64,000 bases of DNA. It comes from Segatella hominis. Its GTDB lineage: Bacteria; Bacteroidota; Bacteroidia; Bacteroidales; Bacteroidaceae. A program made the position numbers and the translations under genes. The notes beneath the pieces were generated by a model. It made no database searches and had not been told where the DNA came from. It was given only the letters and a program-made list of their open reading frames with translations. Location: NCBI RefSeq assembly GCF_019249725.2, contig NZ_CP137559.1:3737779-3801778 (forward strand), in the 5' to 3' direction. Of the stretch, positions 8,627 to 17,437 are shown piece after piece; the stretch's first letter is position 1; each line of letters opens with the position of its first letter.

Positions 8627-9910
8627 TTATTCCTCGCTGATCTCAAATCCTACTTTTTTCAGGTCTTCCCAGAAATGTGGATAGGATTTGCTTACCACTT
8701 CTGGATTGTTGATTTCCAGATAAGGTAACTTGAAGGCAACTGGTGCGAAGGACATGGCCATGCGATGATCCTCATAGGTATCTATGGCTTCGTAGGTCGG
8801 TTCGCAGGTTTCGCCATCCCAGATGAGTGTATTGTTGTTCTCGTCTTGAATCACATAACCAACTTTTCGCAACTCTTTCTTGAGTGCTTCGATGCGGTCG
8901 GTTTCCTTGATTTTCAAGCTGGCAAGACCGGTAAACTTGAATTTGATTCCCATCAGACAGCAGCATACTACAAATGTCTGGGCAAGGTCTGGTGAACCGG
9001 TAAAGTCGTAATCCAATCGAGGAAGCAGACATCTGTGAGCTTTCAACGTAACGGTTGTCGGTGCGCTGGTATGTATGTTTGCCTTGTCATCTCTATCCTC
9101 TGGATTTTGATTGTTCTCAAACTCGGTCTTGACACCCAGAAGGCTGAAGATGTATTTGACGACAGAGTCACCTTGCTTGGAACCATCCATCAGTCCCTCT
9201 AATCTGATTTCAGAATCGATATTCCCGTTCAAAGCCATCATTTCATACCAATAGGAAGATGCGCTCCAGTCGTTTTCTATCAGATACTTTCTTTCTTGGT
9301 ATGGCTGAGGCTTTACGACAATCGTGTCCACATCTGTCCATTCTGCTGAGGCTCCAAATTCGCGCATGGTCCACAGGGTGAGGTCGATATAGGGTCTTGA
9401 TGCGATTTCTCCTGTAAGTTTGAGTTTCAATCCGTTTTTGAGAATCGGACCGATGAGCAGAAGGGCTGAGATGTATTGTGAACTGATGCTTCCTACAACC
9501 TCCAGCTGACCTCCTTCGAGTGCATGACCTTTGATGCGGAGTGGAGGATAGCCTTCTTTTTCCACATATTCGATGTCGGCGCCTAAATAGCGGAGTGCAT
9601 CCACCAGGACACCGATAGGGCGATTCTTCATCCTTTCTGTTCCTGTAATCGTATGTTCTCCTTCAGTAGCACTGAGGTAAGCTGTCATAAATCTCATGGC
9701 AGTACCGGCAGCCTTGATGTCTATCACCTCGGGCATGTTTCTCAAGGCATTGATGATGACTTCTGTATCATCACAATCGCTGAGATTGCATGGCTGAATC
9801 TTACCGCCCGTCATGGCATGGATGATGAGGGCTCGATTGCTGATGCTTTTACTGGAGGGCAAGTTGATGGTGGCGTTGAGTGCCTTAGGTGCTTTTATCT
9901 TGTATTTCAT
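8627..9910 (-). CDS. aroA: 3-phosphoshikimate 1-carboxyvinyltransferase (EPSP synthase)
   Basis: This enzyme transfers enolpyruvate from PEP to shikimate-3-phosphate, step six of aromatic amino acid synthesis. The family motif LPSSKSISNRALI lies near residues 16-28, AAGTAMRF near 70-77, and a C-terminal DHRMAMSFAP motif is present. The ATG at 9910 was chosen (427 residues, MKYKIKAP) because it puts the first motif at the usual distance; a further 13 codons upstream are open but not typical. It is first in a probable operon with the small Cys-rich membrane protein and the metal permease. Confidence 0.94.
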   Translation of the reverse strand: MKYKIKAPKALNATINLPSSKSISNRALIIHAMTGGKIQPCNLSDCDDTEVIINALRNMPEVIDIKAAGTAMRFMTAYLSATEGEHTITGTERMKNRPIGVLVDALRYLGADIEYVEKEGYPPLRIKGHALEGGQLEVVGSISSQYISALLLIGPILKNGLKLKLTGEIASRPYIDLTLWTMREFGASAEWTDVDTIVVKPQPYQERKYLIENDWSASSYWYEMMALNGNIDSEIRLEGLMDGSKQGDSVVKYIFSLLGVKTEFENNQNPEDRDDKANIHTSAPTTVTLKAHRCLLPRLDYDFTGSPDLAQTFVVCCCLMGIKFKFTGLASLKIKETDRIEALKKELRKVGYVIQDENNNTLIWDGETCEPTYEAIDTYEDHRMAMSFAPVAFKLPYLEINNPEVVSKSYPHFWEDLKKVGFEISEE

Positions 9911-9982
9911 CTTATTTTTTATTATTTCTGAAATGATGGTGAATCCCATCCTTTATTTTTTGTTAGTACTATGTATTTCTTT

Positions 9983-11206
9983 TCAGAAAGAAGCTCTTTC
10001 CACAGGAATAGCCTTTTCTATAGCCAGACAGATTGGCAAGTCTATATCTTCGTCATTGTCTTGACTTCTTGTACCGTAATTGTCGTTTTTGATCTTTTTC
10101 GGACCAGGAATCAGCGGACTGTAATAAAGAACCTGTCTCATACGGTATTTCTGCTCAGGTGTGAATCTGAAACTCAAACTTACGGCATAGTCCATGAAAT
10201 TGTCAGAATCCCATTCCTCTCCCGAATCATTGGAGCGTTTGATGAGTTCTTTCATCACAAGGTCATTACCCGCCTGTTTATGCTGTTCTATATATGAAAT
10301 CAGCCATCTGTCGTAGGCTGGTTTGTTATAGCTCTTGGTGTCTGTGCAGTAGTCTGTGTCTGTGCAACTTTCAGTTGGTTCGCTTCCTGTGTCTGTATCT
10401 TTCTCTGCAAACACATGCTTGAGTCCTAAATAATGCCCCAGTTCATGAGCCAGTGTGACATTGATGTCTCCAGAATCATAGGTGTATTCTTTGTATCCGT
10501 GATCAGCGGCTGTATATCTGGATGACTCTTGGTTGATATAGGAACTGTTGATGGATACACAGTATTCAAAAGACAAACTGTTCTTATTGATGGCACCTTT
10601 CGCATCCTTCAAACCATCTATTGCGGGATAGCCGTTTTGTTTATAAGGTAGGTTGCTGATGCCAAGCGTTATGCTGTTGTCTTTTGTCTTCTTGAAGTTA
10701 TACACCATGACGTTGATGTATTCATTCGGGTTCCATATAATCTTATTTTTCTTTTTGGTTTGATTCATGAAACTGTTGCAATCAATAGGATATTCCCCCG
10801 AATATTTGATATATTCCACTCCTGGGGTCTTCAGCTTTTTGCCAGATTCATCGTAGAGGGCAAGTTCAAACTGCACATGTATGTTCTCACTTGGCACATC
10901 TGCCCCCTCACCAAAGTTATATAATTTCCCTGCATAGAGGTCATTGACATTTTGCAGTATTGTTTTCAGACGGTCGTAAGATACATATTGATTCCTTTTA
11001 TTGTTTTCATCTACGGCATTTTCATCCTGATACAGGACATGAAAAATCACTGGGAGATGATAGATGTAATCGTCTCCTATAATTTCATCACTGTCATGGT
11101 CTTGTTCATTGTCTGAATAGAATGAGTCTGGTTCTGACTCTTTACAAGATGAGAAAGTCAGAGCTACCAGAGCAAAGATGATAGATATGTAATACTTCAT
11201 GCGCAT
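9983..11206 (-). CDS. Zinc metalloprotease lipoprotein (M43/BF0631-type metzincin)
   Basis: This is a 407-residue secreted lipoprotein with signal peptide and lipobox TFSSC (Cys21; Cys19 if the second ATG at 11200 is used). The zinc site HELGHYLGLKH starts at residue 254 and is a full HExxHxxGxxH metzincin motif. Downstream cysteines (ESCTDTDYC) and the later NFMDYA segment, serving as Met-turn, fit pappalysin-like (M43) Bacteroidota proteases. It probably cleaves proteins at the cell surface; the substrate is unknown. A -7-like box lies on the minus strand at 11240-11233. It is transcribed alone. Confidence 0.88.
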   Translation of the reverse strand: MRMKYYISIIFALVALTFSSCKESEPDSFYSDNEQDHDSDEIIGDDYIYHLPVIFHVLYQDENAVDENNKRNQYVSYDRLKTILQNVNDLYAGKLYNFGEGADVPSENIHVQFELALYDESGKKLKTPGVEYIKYSGEYPIDCNSFMNQTKKKNKIIWNPNEYINVMVYNFKKTKDNSITLGISNLPYKQNGYPAIDGLKDAKGAINKNSLSFEYCVSINSSYINQESSRYTAADHGYKEYTYDSGDINVTLAHELGHYLGLKHVFAEKDTDTGSEPTESCTDTDYCTDTKSYNKPAYDRWLISYIEQHKQAGNDLVMKELIKRSNDSGEEWDSDNFMDYAVSLSFRFTPEQKYRMRQVLYYSPLIPGPKKIKNDNYGTRSQDNDEDIDLPICLAIEKAIPVERASF

Positions 11207-11757
11207 ACCTTATTAATATAATAAACCAACTGCAAAAGTACAAAAAATAATCTTTATTCAGTTATAAAATCATTAAAAAGTCCATCTTTTTATTGATAAT
11301 ATGGAAAATAGCCTTCTTATTTTGTGTTTTTCCTGATGAACAAACGTATCAAAATCATAGAAAGTTCTACTTTTTGCCTGTTTTTGGTGATAAAATATTC
11401 CAAAATGTTTGTTATTTCGGTGGTTACCTTTCAAAAATGTATCTTTGATGATATATATTTACAAAATTATACTAACATCAGTAAGTCTGCATTTTTTAAT
11501 AGATTATAAATGTTATTGGGTCTTAACAATATGTTAGTGAATCGCTGAAGAATTACCATTTTGTAGATTTTAGACTTTACAAAATGTTAGAAAATAATGT
11601 TGTAAGTTACAGTTTGGTTGTTTTGTTGCCAAAATTGATTTAAATCAAAAGTAGGTGAAAAAATATAATAAAATAGCGTTAATAAAATATACAACTTATC
11701 GTTTTTTTGCCTATCTTTGCATCAGAAAAAGAAAGTAAAACCTAAAAACGTAAAGAT
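11207..11757. other. Divergent AT-rich intergenic region
   Basis: These 551 bp separate the metalloprotease (minus) from the MORN-like secreted protein (plus). They are very AT-rich. I see a -7-like box on the minus strand (CAAAAGTA at 11233-11240) and one on the plus strand (TATCTTTG at 11712-11719). A 61-codon open frame at 11324-11509 has no homology-like features and is not called. No RNA gene is recognisable. Confidence 0.6.
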
Positions 11758-12264
11758 ATGAAACGAATAATATTACTCTCTATGATGGTGATGCTGACCA
11801 TTGCAAGCTTTGGTCGCAAGCACATCGAAAAAGCTACTGTTGTTGCAGATACCATTTTCTATGCAGAAAATATGAGCAACGTGGCAAATGCTAATCAGGC
11901 TAGTTACTACAGACTCCTTATGACCACCGGTTCTGGCATCAATAAGAAGGATGTTTTCAAGGATTACTATATGAATGGTAATTTGAGAGCTGAAGGTGGA
12001 TATAGCTTCATCGATTTAGGAAATGATAGAAATACTGTCTTCAATGGTGATGTGACCACTTACTATAAGAATGGTAAGGAAAAATGGCACGGCAAGTATG
12101 TAAATGGCAAGCGTGAAGGTTACTTTACACTGCAGCTTCGCGAAGGTGGTGTGGCAGTTGTACAGTTCAAGAACGGTAAATCTGTTAATAATTACTTCAC
12201 TGTAACTCAAAAGGATGGCACAATTGAGAAGAAACCTCTCTCTGAGATTCGTGCTTTCATGTAA
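11758..12264 (+). CDS. Secreted MORN-variant (YwqK-like) protein of unknown function
   Basis: This 168-residue protein has a signal peptide (residues 1-19). Two repeats of the form KDYYMNGNLRAEGGY and TTYYKNGKEKWHGKYVNGKR at about 62-76 and 99-118 are MORN-variant/YwqK-like β-hairpins found in many Bacteroidota surface or periplasmic proteins. No catalytic residues are recognisable. It has its own -7 box (TATCTTTG, 11712-11719) and a good terminator just after it, so it is a single-gene unit. Confidence 0.82.
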   Translation: MKRIILLSMMVMLTIASFGRKHIEKATVVADTIFYAENMSNVANANQASYYRLLMTTGSGINKKDVFKDYYMNGNLRAEGGYSFIDLGNDRNTVFNGDVTTYYKNGKEKWHGKYVNGKREGYFTLQLREGGVAVVQFKNGKSVNNYFTVTQKDGTIEKKPLSEIRAFM

Positions 12265-12316
12265 TATTCGATAAAATCTCTCTTATATAAATTAAAATTT
12301 TATGTTGATATGACCA

Positions 12317-12358
12317 AAAAGGGTTATCGTCCGTGAGGATGGTAACCCTTTATATTTT
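12317..12358 (+). terminator. Rho-independent terminator after the MORN-like gene
   Basis: AAAAAGGGTTA pairs with TAACCCTTT around TCGTCCGTGAGGATGG and is followed by ATATTTTTG. It could also serve the convergent xth gene. Confidence 0.8.
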
Positions 12359-12389
12359 TGGTATAATCTTGTATGATATGATTCTTGTA

Positions 12390-13145
12390 TTAAATGTCCA
12401 GATCAAGTTCTACCGGACAATGATCACTTCCCATGATGGCTGTGTGTATCTTGGCGTCAGCGATGTTTGCCTGAAGCCTGTCTGATACGAGGAAATAATC
12501 AATACGCCAACCGGCGTTTTTTTCTCTTGCCTTAAATCTGTATGACCACCAGGAGTAGGTAACCTGCTCAGGATATTTGTATCGGAATGTGTCTGTGAAA
12601 CCGTCATTCAGCAATTCGGTCATCTTTTCTCTTTCCTCATCCGTAAAGCCTGCGTTTTTGCGGTTGCCTTTCGGATTCTTAATATCTATTTCTTCGTGTG
12701 CCACGTTCATGTCACCACACACGATAACTGGTTTCTTGGCGTCTAAATTCTTGAGAAATTTACGGAAGTCTGCTTCCCATGTCATACGATAGTCCAGGCG
12801 GCGCAGTTCCGTTTGTGAGTTAGGAGTATAAACTGTGATGAGGTAGAATTTCTCATATTCCAGTGTGATAACTCTTCCTTCATGGTCGTGCTCTTCCACT
12901 CCCATACCATAGCTTACGCTTAATGGGTGATGTTTGGTATAGATAGCTGTTCCAGAATAGCCTTTTTTCTCAGCATAGTTCCAGTAACTGTTGTAGCCTT
13001 CAAACGTTAGGTCGAGCTGACCTTCTTGCATCTTGGTTTCCTGCAGGCAGAAAAAATCTGCATCCAATTCTTTGAACTGGTTTTCAAAGTCTTTACCTAC
13101 GCATGCTCGCAAGCCATTGACATTCCATGATATAAACTTTAACAT
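12390..13145 (-). CDS. xth: Exodeoxyribonuclease III / AP endonuclease
   Basis: This is a base-excision-repair enzyme that cuts at abasic sites and trims 3' ends. At 251 residues it is full length. Exonuclease-endonuclease-phosphatase fold motifs are visible: SWNVNGLRA (6-14), LQETKMQ (34-40) with the metal-binding Glu, CGDMNVAHEEID (about 143-154) with the catalytic Asp/Asn pair, and GSDHCPVELDL at the C-terminus with the catalytic Asp-His. It is separated from folE by a hairpin, so probably expressed on its own. Confidence 0.95.
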   Translation of the reverse strand: MLKFISWNVNGLRACVGKDFENQFKELDADFFCLQETKMQEGQLDLTFEGYNSYWNYAEKKGYSGTAIYTKHHPLSVSYGMGVEEHDHEGRVITLEYEKFYLITVYTPNSQTELRRLDYRMTWEADFRKFLKNLDAKKPVIVCGDMNVAHEEIDIKNPKGNRKNAGFTDEEREKMTELLNDGFTDTFRYKYPEQVTYSWWSYRFKAREKNAGWRIDYFLVSDRLQANIADAKIHTAIMGSDHCPVELDLDI

Positions 13146-13167
13146 ATTACTTAGTGTTTAGTGTTTT

Positions 13168-13213
13168 GTGCTTAATGTTTGGTTTTCATAAGTAAACACT
13201 AAACATTAAGCAC
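13168..13213. terminator. 13-bp inverted repeat between folE and xth
   Basis: GTGCTTAATGTTT (13168-13180) and AAACATTAAGCAC (13201-13213) are perfect complements around a 20-nt loop; flanking AGTGTTTAGTG and AAACACTAAACA segments repeat the same words. It probably acts as a terminator or RNA-end stabiliser for folE on the minus strand. Confidence 0.55.
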
Positions 13214-13219
13214 TATATA

Positions 13220-13813
13220 TTAGATTCTTTTGCTTTCTCCACGGAGCAGGTTCATGAACTCCTGTCGTGTATTGAGAGAATTGAATACACCGCTATAATC
13301 ACTTGTAGTAGTGATGGAGTTCTGTTTTTCCACACCTCTCATCTGCATACACATGTGTTTGGCTTCAATGACCACCATGACACCTTGTGGATTGAGTGTT
13401 TCCTGGATGCAGTCCTTGATTTGCTGGGTAAGTCTCTCTTGTACCTGAAGTCGGTGGCTATAGATATCCACTACACGTGCAATCTTGCTCAATCCGGTAA
13501 TTTTGCCATTTGGAATATAAGCTACATGTACTTTTCCATAGAATGGAAGAATATGATGTTCGCACATAGAGAAGAAATCAATGTCCTTAACGATCACCAT
13601 CTGGTTGTATGTTTCCTCAAAGAGTGCATCAGTCAATACTTTACGGGGATCCTGACTGTATCCGCGGGTCAATATCTGCATAGCCTTAGCTACGCGCATA
13701 GGAGTTTTCAATAGACCTTCTCTTTCAGGATCTTCACCAAGCAGGTTGAGGATTTCTTTGTAATGTGCTGCGAGTTCATCCAAGCCCTCGCGAAATTCTG
13801 TTTCTGGATTCAT
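13220..13813 (-). CDS. folE: GTP cyclohydrolase I
   Basis: This enzyme converts GTP to 7,8-dihydroneopterin triphosphate, the first step of folate synthesis. The 197-residue protein carries the zinc-binding motif [11 protein letters not shown] (about 82-92), [13 protein letters not shown] (about 102-114) and the later [10 protein letters not shown] segment with the second zinc cysteine, matching type IA enzymes. The ATG is 3 bp after the stop of the upstream SPOR-domain gene, so the two are probably co-transcribed. Pathway partners folK (30.2 kb) and folB (60.9 kb) lie elsewhere in this window. Confidence 0.96.
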   Translation of the reverse strand: MNPETEFREGLDELAAHYKEILNLLGEDPEREGLLKTPMRVAKAMQILTRGYSQDPRKVLTDALFEETYNQMVIVKDIDFFSMCEHHILPFYGKVHVAYIPNGKITGLSKIARVVDIYSHRLQVQERLTQQIKDCIQETLNPQGVMVVIEAKHMCMQMRGVEKQNSITTTSDYSGVFNSLNTRQEFMNLLRGESKRI

Positions 13814-13816
13814 TTT

Positions 13817-14485
13817 CTAATATTGAACGGTTATTTTTCCCTTCACAAGACAAGCTTGTCGGTAGCCCATAGCTCGGATTTTAGCTAACATCTTCTTAGC
13901 TTCTACTAAAGAGCGGAAGTTACCGATTCTGCAAATCCAGCGAGGTGAATAAAAGTGTACATATACAGGCTGGTCTGGAAATTTCATCTTGATGGCATTT
14001 CCTGTCTGTTCTGCCTTGAGACGGTCGTTGCGTGAGTTGCCGCCAGCAAAAGCCTGTACTCTATATCCTGTAACCTTGTAGCTGCCACGCATCACTTTCT
14101 TGCGCATGTCCACTATAGGTGTCTCATTTTCTTCTTTTTCTGTGTTTGTCTTTCTGTTCGGACTTTCGTGTGAAACTGTCTTTTCATTGCCAGCTTCGTG
14201 GTGCTCTGCCTTTTTTACAGAGTCTGGGAGTGTTTTCTTCTGATTCTCAGAAGTTTTCTTCTGGTTGTCAGGAGTATTGTGTTTTGTTGGGGTTGTTGTT
14301 GGGATAGTTTTGTCGTCTTGTGGTATCTTTTTCCCATTGATTAATTCGTCTATAGCCTTGCTTTGGGTCACAGTGACAGTACCTAATCCTGGTGTCTTCT
14401 TTTGCAAGTGCTCCAGATAGGTCTGACCATTACTCGAAACAGTGATTCCGAGCATGATAGTAAAAAGTAGGACGAATTGTTTCAT
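13817..14485 (-). CDS. Secreted SPOR-domain protein
   Basis: This 222-residue protein has a signal peptide (1-20), a Ser/Thr/Lys/Glu-rich linker (about 50-130) and a C-terminal SPOR domain (about 140-222: YKVTGYRVQAFAGG ... VYVHFYSPRWICRIGNFRS). SPOR domains bind glycan strands lacking stem peptides at the division septum, so the protein probably acts in the periplasm during cell-wall remodelling. It lies between the tpiA fusion gene and folE on the same strand. Its specific role is not known. Confidence 0.86.
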   Translation of the reverse strand: MKQFVLLFTIMLGITVSSNGQTYLEHLQKKTPGLGTVTVTQSKAIDELINGKKIPQDDKTIPTTTPTKHNTPDNQKKTSENQKKTLPDSVKKAEHHEAGNEKTVSHESPNRKTNTEKEENETPIVDMRKKVMRGSYKVTGYRVQAFAGGNSRNDRLKAEQTGNAIKMKFPDQPVYVHFYSPRWICRIGNFRSLVEAKKMLAKIRAMGYRQACLVKGKITVQY

Positions 14486-14526
14486 AACATTCTTTTATCG
14501 TTTTGTTTATATGTCTAAAATGAAGG

Positions 14527-14566
14527 AACCATGCCTGTCCCTTTTTGGGGAGGTACAGGCATGGTT
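14527..14566 (-). terminator. Hairpin after tpiA
   Basis: AACCATGCCTGT and ACAGGCATGGTT pair perfectly around a 16-nt loop just beyond the tpiA stop. The T-run on the minus strand is weak (CCTTCATTTT), so termination may be partial and allow expression of the SPOR gene downstream. Confidence 0.55.
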
Positions 14567-14578
14567 ATGTGAAAGCAA

Positions 14579-15340
14579 TTACTTCTTCCAAGCGTCGATG
14601 ATACCCTTGAAATCAGCAGCCTTCAAAGAAGCACCACCAATCAAGCCACCGTCGATGTTTGGCTTAGCGAAAAGCTCAGGAGCATTGCTTGCCTTGCAGC
14701 TACCACCATAGAGGATAGATGTCTCCTCAGCAGCCTCATTGCCATACTTCTCAGCTACGATAGAGCGGATGTATGCCAACATTTCCTCAGCCTGGTCTGA
14801 AGTAGCAGTCTTACCTGTACCGATAGCCCAGATTGGCTCGTAAGCAAGGATGATATTCTTCCAAGCGTCAGCGCTCAAGTGGAATACAGAACCTTCCAAC
14901 TCTGCCTTAACAACCTCGTTCTGCTTCTCTGCCTCACGCTCCTCGAGAGTCTCACCGCAGCAGAAGATAACCTTCAAACCGTTAGCCAAAGCCAACTCTA
15001 CCTTCTCCTTCAGGATCTCTGCTGTCTCGCCATAGTACTGACGACGCTCTGAGTGACCGAGGATAACATACTGAGCACCTGTGCTCTTTACCATCTCAGC
15101 TGAAACCTCACCAGTGAAAGCACCCTTAGCCTTGTCAGCGCAGTTCTCAGCACCGAGACCTACTACCTCAGAATTCAATACCTGAGCTACAGAAGCCAAG
15201 TGGATGAATGGAGTGCAGATTACAACATCACAGTTTGGTTTGTCTGCTACCAATGCCTCGTTGATTTCCTTTGCGAGAGCAACACCGTCTTGCAGGTTCA
15301 TGTTCATTTTCCAGTTACCTGCTACAATTTTCTTTCTCAT
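14579..15340 (-). CDS. tpiA: Triosephosphate isomerase (in frame with the upstream membrane protein)
   Basis: This enzyme interconverts dihydroxyacetone phosphate and glyceraldehyde-3-phosphate in glycolysis. Measured from the ATG at 15340 the product is 253 residues, the usual TPI length. It has the N-terminal substrate lysine in GNWKMN (8-13), catalytic His in ILGHSERR (about 94-101), catalytic Glu in [11 protein letters not shown] (about 168-178) and the phosphate-binding GGSCKASN and GGLIGGASL stretches. No stop separates it from the preceding DoxX-type gene, so it may be made as a free enzyme, as part of a 693-residue fusion, or both. Confidence 0.9.
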   Translation of the reverse strand: MRKKIVAGNWKMNMNLQDGVALAKEINEALVADKPNCDVVICTPFIHLASVAQVLNSEVVGLGAENCADKAKGAFTGEVSAEMVKSTGAQYVILGHSERRQYYGETAEILKEKVELALANGLKVIFCCGETLEEREAEKQNEVVKAELEGSVFHLSADAWKNIILAYEPIWAIGTGKTATSDQAEEMLAYIRSIVAEKYGNEAAEETSILYGGSCKASNAPELFAKPNIDGGLIGGASLKAADFKGIIDAWKK

Positions 15341-16660
15341 TTTCTTTTTCTTTTTAAAAGTTGATAATATTTTATTTGTATCTTCTTTTTCTCTTAACCA
15401 GGTTGACCATGCCCATAGGCGGTCTGCAATGGTGAGCAATACCAGTGGCAGTAGGAACCAGAGTACGGTTTGCAGAATTTTCCTTGCCATTCCTTCTGCT
15501 GGTAATTTTCCATATTCGCTTTTCTCTAAAGGTTTGGTGAGCAAATCTTCTGCTGGTAATTCATTATGGCTCCATTTCTGGATGATGGTACCGTTGTGTA
15601 GCAGCATCAGTCCCGGATTACTCCTGATCATTGTCTTGAGCGTAGTGGCATCAGTGGTGTAGAATGGGTATTCTGCTCCCGTGATGTTTTGCCACTTGGC
15701 GATTTCCTTTTCTGTACTTGCTGTCAGACAGATGAATCGGTAGCCGTGGTCTTCTGCATATTCGTAGATCTGGTCTATCGTACCAAAGTTCGAATCGTCT
15801 GCCATAGCCAGGTTGGGCGAGATGAGCAGGAAAGAGTATCCCTTGTCATGGAGAACTTCCTGTGTGATGTCTTCCCCGTTTTTAGTATCTTCTATGCTGA
15901 AATCATGGATAGGAGGTACGTAACCTTCTTCGGTTTGTATGGTCTTGGAATCGATAAACTTCCATGTGGAGTCCGGATAGTTATCAATGGTAAATTCTTT
16001 CTGTTCGCCATTCTTCTCCAAGATAAAGGTTGTTTCAAACTGTGGCTGCTTGGCACCTTCTGGTATTTCCATGCCTTTCTCGATGTTTGCACCGATGTGG
16101 TATGGGCGGAAATCAAAGAGCGGCAAACTCCAGAGACTCCAGGTACTTAGGGCCACAGAAAAGAGTATGGTATAATTGATGACTATCCACTGTGTCGGCT
16201 TGGAGATAAACCTGACCATCTGCAGTGGGAATCTCCAGAGTAAGATGGAGATTGCCAAGAGTATGATGTTCTTACCTAAGGTCTCAAAATTGGTCAATTT
16301 AATAGCGTCGCCGAAACAACCGCAGTCCTTGACAGGATTTGCGATGGCTATCCACGTAGTGATGAGTGTCATCACCACCATGAATAAAAGTGAAATTTTG
16401 GTAGTGAGACGCCTGCGTATGGCAAATAATAAGAAAATGCCAATAGAAAACTCCAATGTGGAAAGAGCAACAGAAGCGGTCAGCGTCATCCAGTCTGGTA
16501 CGATACCAGATAAACCAAGCGGTTGGAGATAGTCCGTAATCTTATATTGAGTGCCCAATGGGTCTATGGCCTTCACATATCCTGAGAAAATGAAGGTCAC
16601 TGCTACAATCAATCTTCCTAAGTTGACTGTCAACTTCTTGATAAGATTACTGATACTCAC
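15341..16660 (-). CDS. BT_3928-type DoxX membrane protein with thioredoxin-like domain, open into tpiA
   Basis: This 440-residue segment has four N-terminal hydrophobic helices of DoxX/MauE type (about 12-160) including [20 protein letters not shown], the MauE-like CGCFG signature. A periplasmic region follows, then a thioredoxin-fold-like part without a CxxC (about 250-380) and a last membrane helix (about 395-415). The family is typically encoded just upstream of tpiA in Bacteroidota as a separate gene. Here it ends in a Lys tract, [10 protein letters not shown], that runs straight into TpiA. It probably handles periplasmic electron transfer or redox; the function is not established. Confidence 0.8.
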
Positions 16661-16687
16661 TCTTTATACCTATTTTATATTGATGAT

Positions 16688-17245
16688 TTATTCTTTTTCC
16701 TGCTCTTTCAGTTTGATAGCACCGAAAACGGAATAGTTGATGATGTCCATATAATTGGCATCGATACCTTCTGAAACTAAAGTTGCACCATGAATATCTT
16801 CGATTTCTTTCACGCGTTGTATCTTGGTGAGAATAAAATCAGTATAGCTGCTTACTCTCATAGATCGCCACGCTTCATCATAGTCGTGATTCTTCTTCAG
16901 CATCAATTCCAAAGCTTCCTTGGCATGCTGGTCATAGAGCTCCATTGCTTCATCGGCAGTCATATCCACCTCATCTACAAACCCTTTTTCCAATTGTATG
17001 ATTCCTACGATACCATAATTGATAAGGGCGATGAACTCCGGGCGAATACCTTCGCCTACCAAGGATTCTTTCTTGATTTCAAGCGAGCGGATGCGTTTAG
17101 CCTTGATGTATAGTTGGTCGGTAAGGGAAGATGGGCGCAAGATTCTCCAAGAAGCTCCATAATCATGCAACTTCTTTTGGAAAAGGGTGCGACACTCTAC
17201 CATTACGTCCTTAAACTGCTGTTCTGTTTTTGATAAATCTGCCAT
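16688..17245 (-). CDS. DUF1599 (nucleotide-modification-associated) protein
   Basis: This 185-residue cytoplasmic protein contains two similar halves: YGASWRILRPSSLTDQLYIK (about 27-46) and YDEAWRSMRVSSYTDFILTK (about 120-140). Each is followed by K-RI/RV and a short acidic helix, an internal duplication typical of DUF1599. That family has been linked to nucleotide-base modification systems by gene context, not by biochemistry. The ATG at 17245 (MADLSKTEQQ) was preferred over one 11 codons upstream because the latter extension is not conserved in character. It is the first gene of the DoxX-tpiA-SPOR-folE run. Confidence 0.85.
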   Translation of the reverse strand: MADLSKTEQQFKDVMVECRTLFQKKLHDYGASWRILRPSSLTDQLYIKAKRIRSLEIKKESLVGEGIRPEFIALINYGIVGIIQLEKGFVDEVDMTADEAMELYDQHAKEALELMLKKNHDYDEAWRSMRVSSYTDFILTKIQRVKEIEDIHGATLVSEGIDANYMDIINYSVFGAIKLKEQEKE

Positions 17246-17304
17246 ATTATTTTCGAAAATCGCTGCAAATTTACGCATTTATTATGAAATAGCCAAATAA
17301 TTAT

Positions 17305-17335
17305 TTTGTATTTTACATAATTTGCAGTAACTTTG
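17305..17335 (+). promoter_or_regulatory. Upstream promoter of the cca gene
   Basis: TTTG (17305-17308), a 19-bp spacer and TAACTTTG (17328-17335) exactly fit the Bacteroidota sigma-ABfr consensus. A near copy follows 82 bp downstream. Confidence 0.75.
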
Positions 17336-17386
17336 GATAAGTTACGCTGCATCTCAACAATAAAAACAAAAAAAATCTTTTTTTAT

Positions 17387-17417
17387 TTTGTATTGTCTTC
17401 AATTTGCAGTAACTTTG
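17387..17417 (+). promoter_or_regulatory. Proximal promoter of the cca gene
   Basis: TTTG (17387-17390), N19, TAACTTTG (17410-17417), ending about 20 bp before the ATG at 17438. The flanking words TTTTGTATT and AATTTGCAG also occur in the upstream copy, suggesting a promoter duplication. Confidence 0.8.
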
Positions 17418-17437
17418 CACCCCGAAAAGAAAAAATA

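Noticed and set aside
11324..11509. 61-codon open frame between the metalloprotease and the MORN-like gene
   Set aside because: Very AT-rich, no ribosome site or promoter at the right place, and its composition is that of non-coding DNA.
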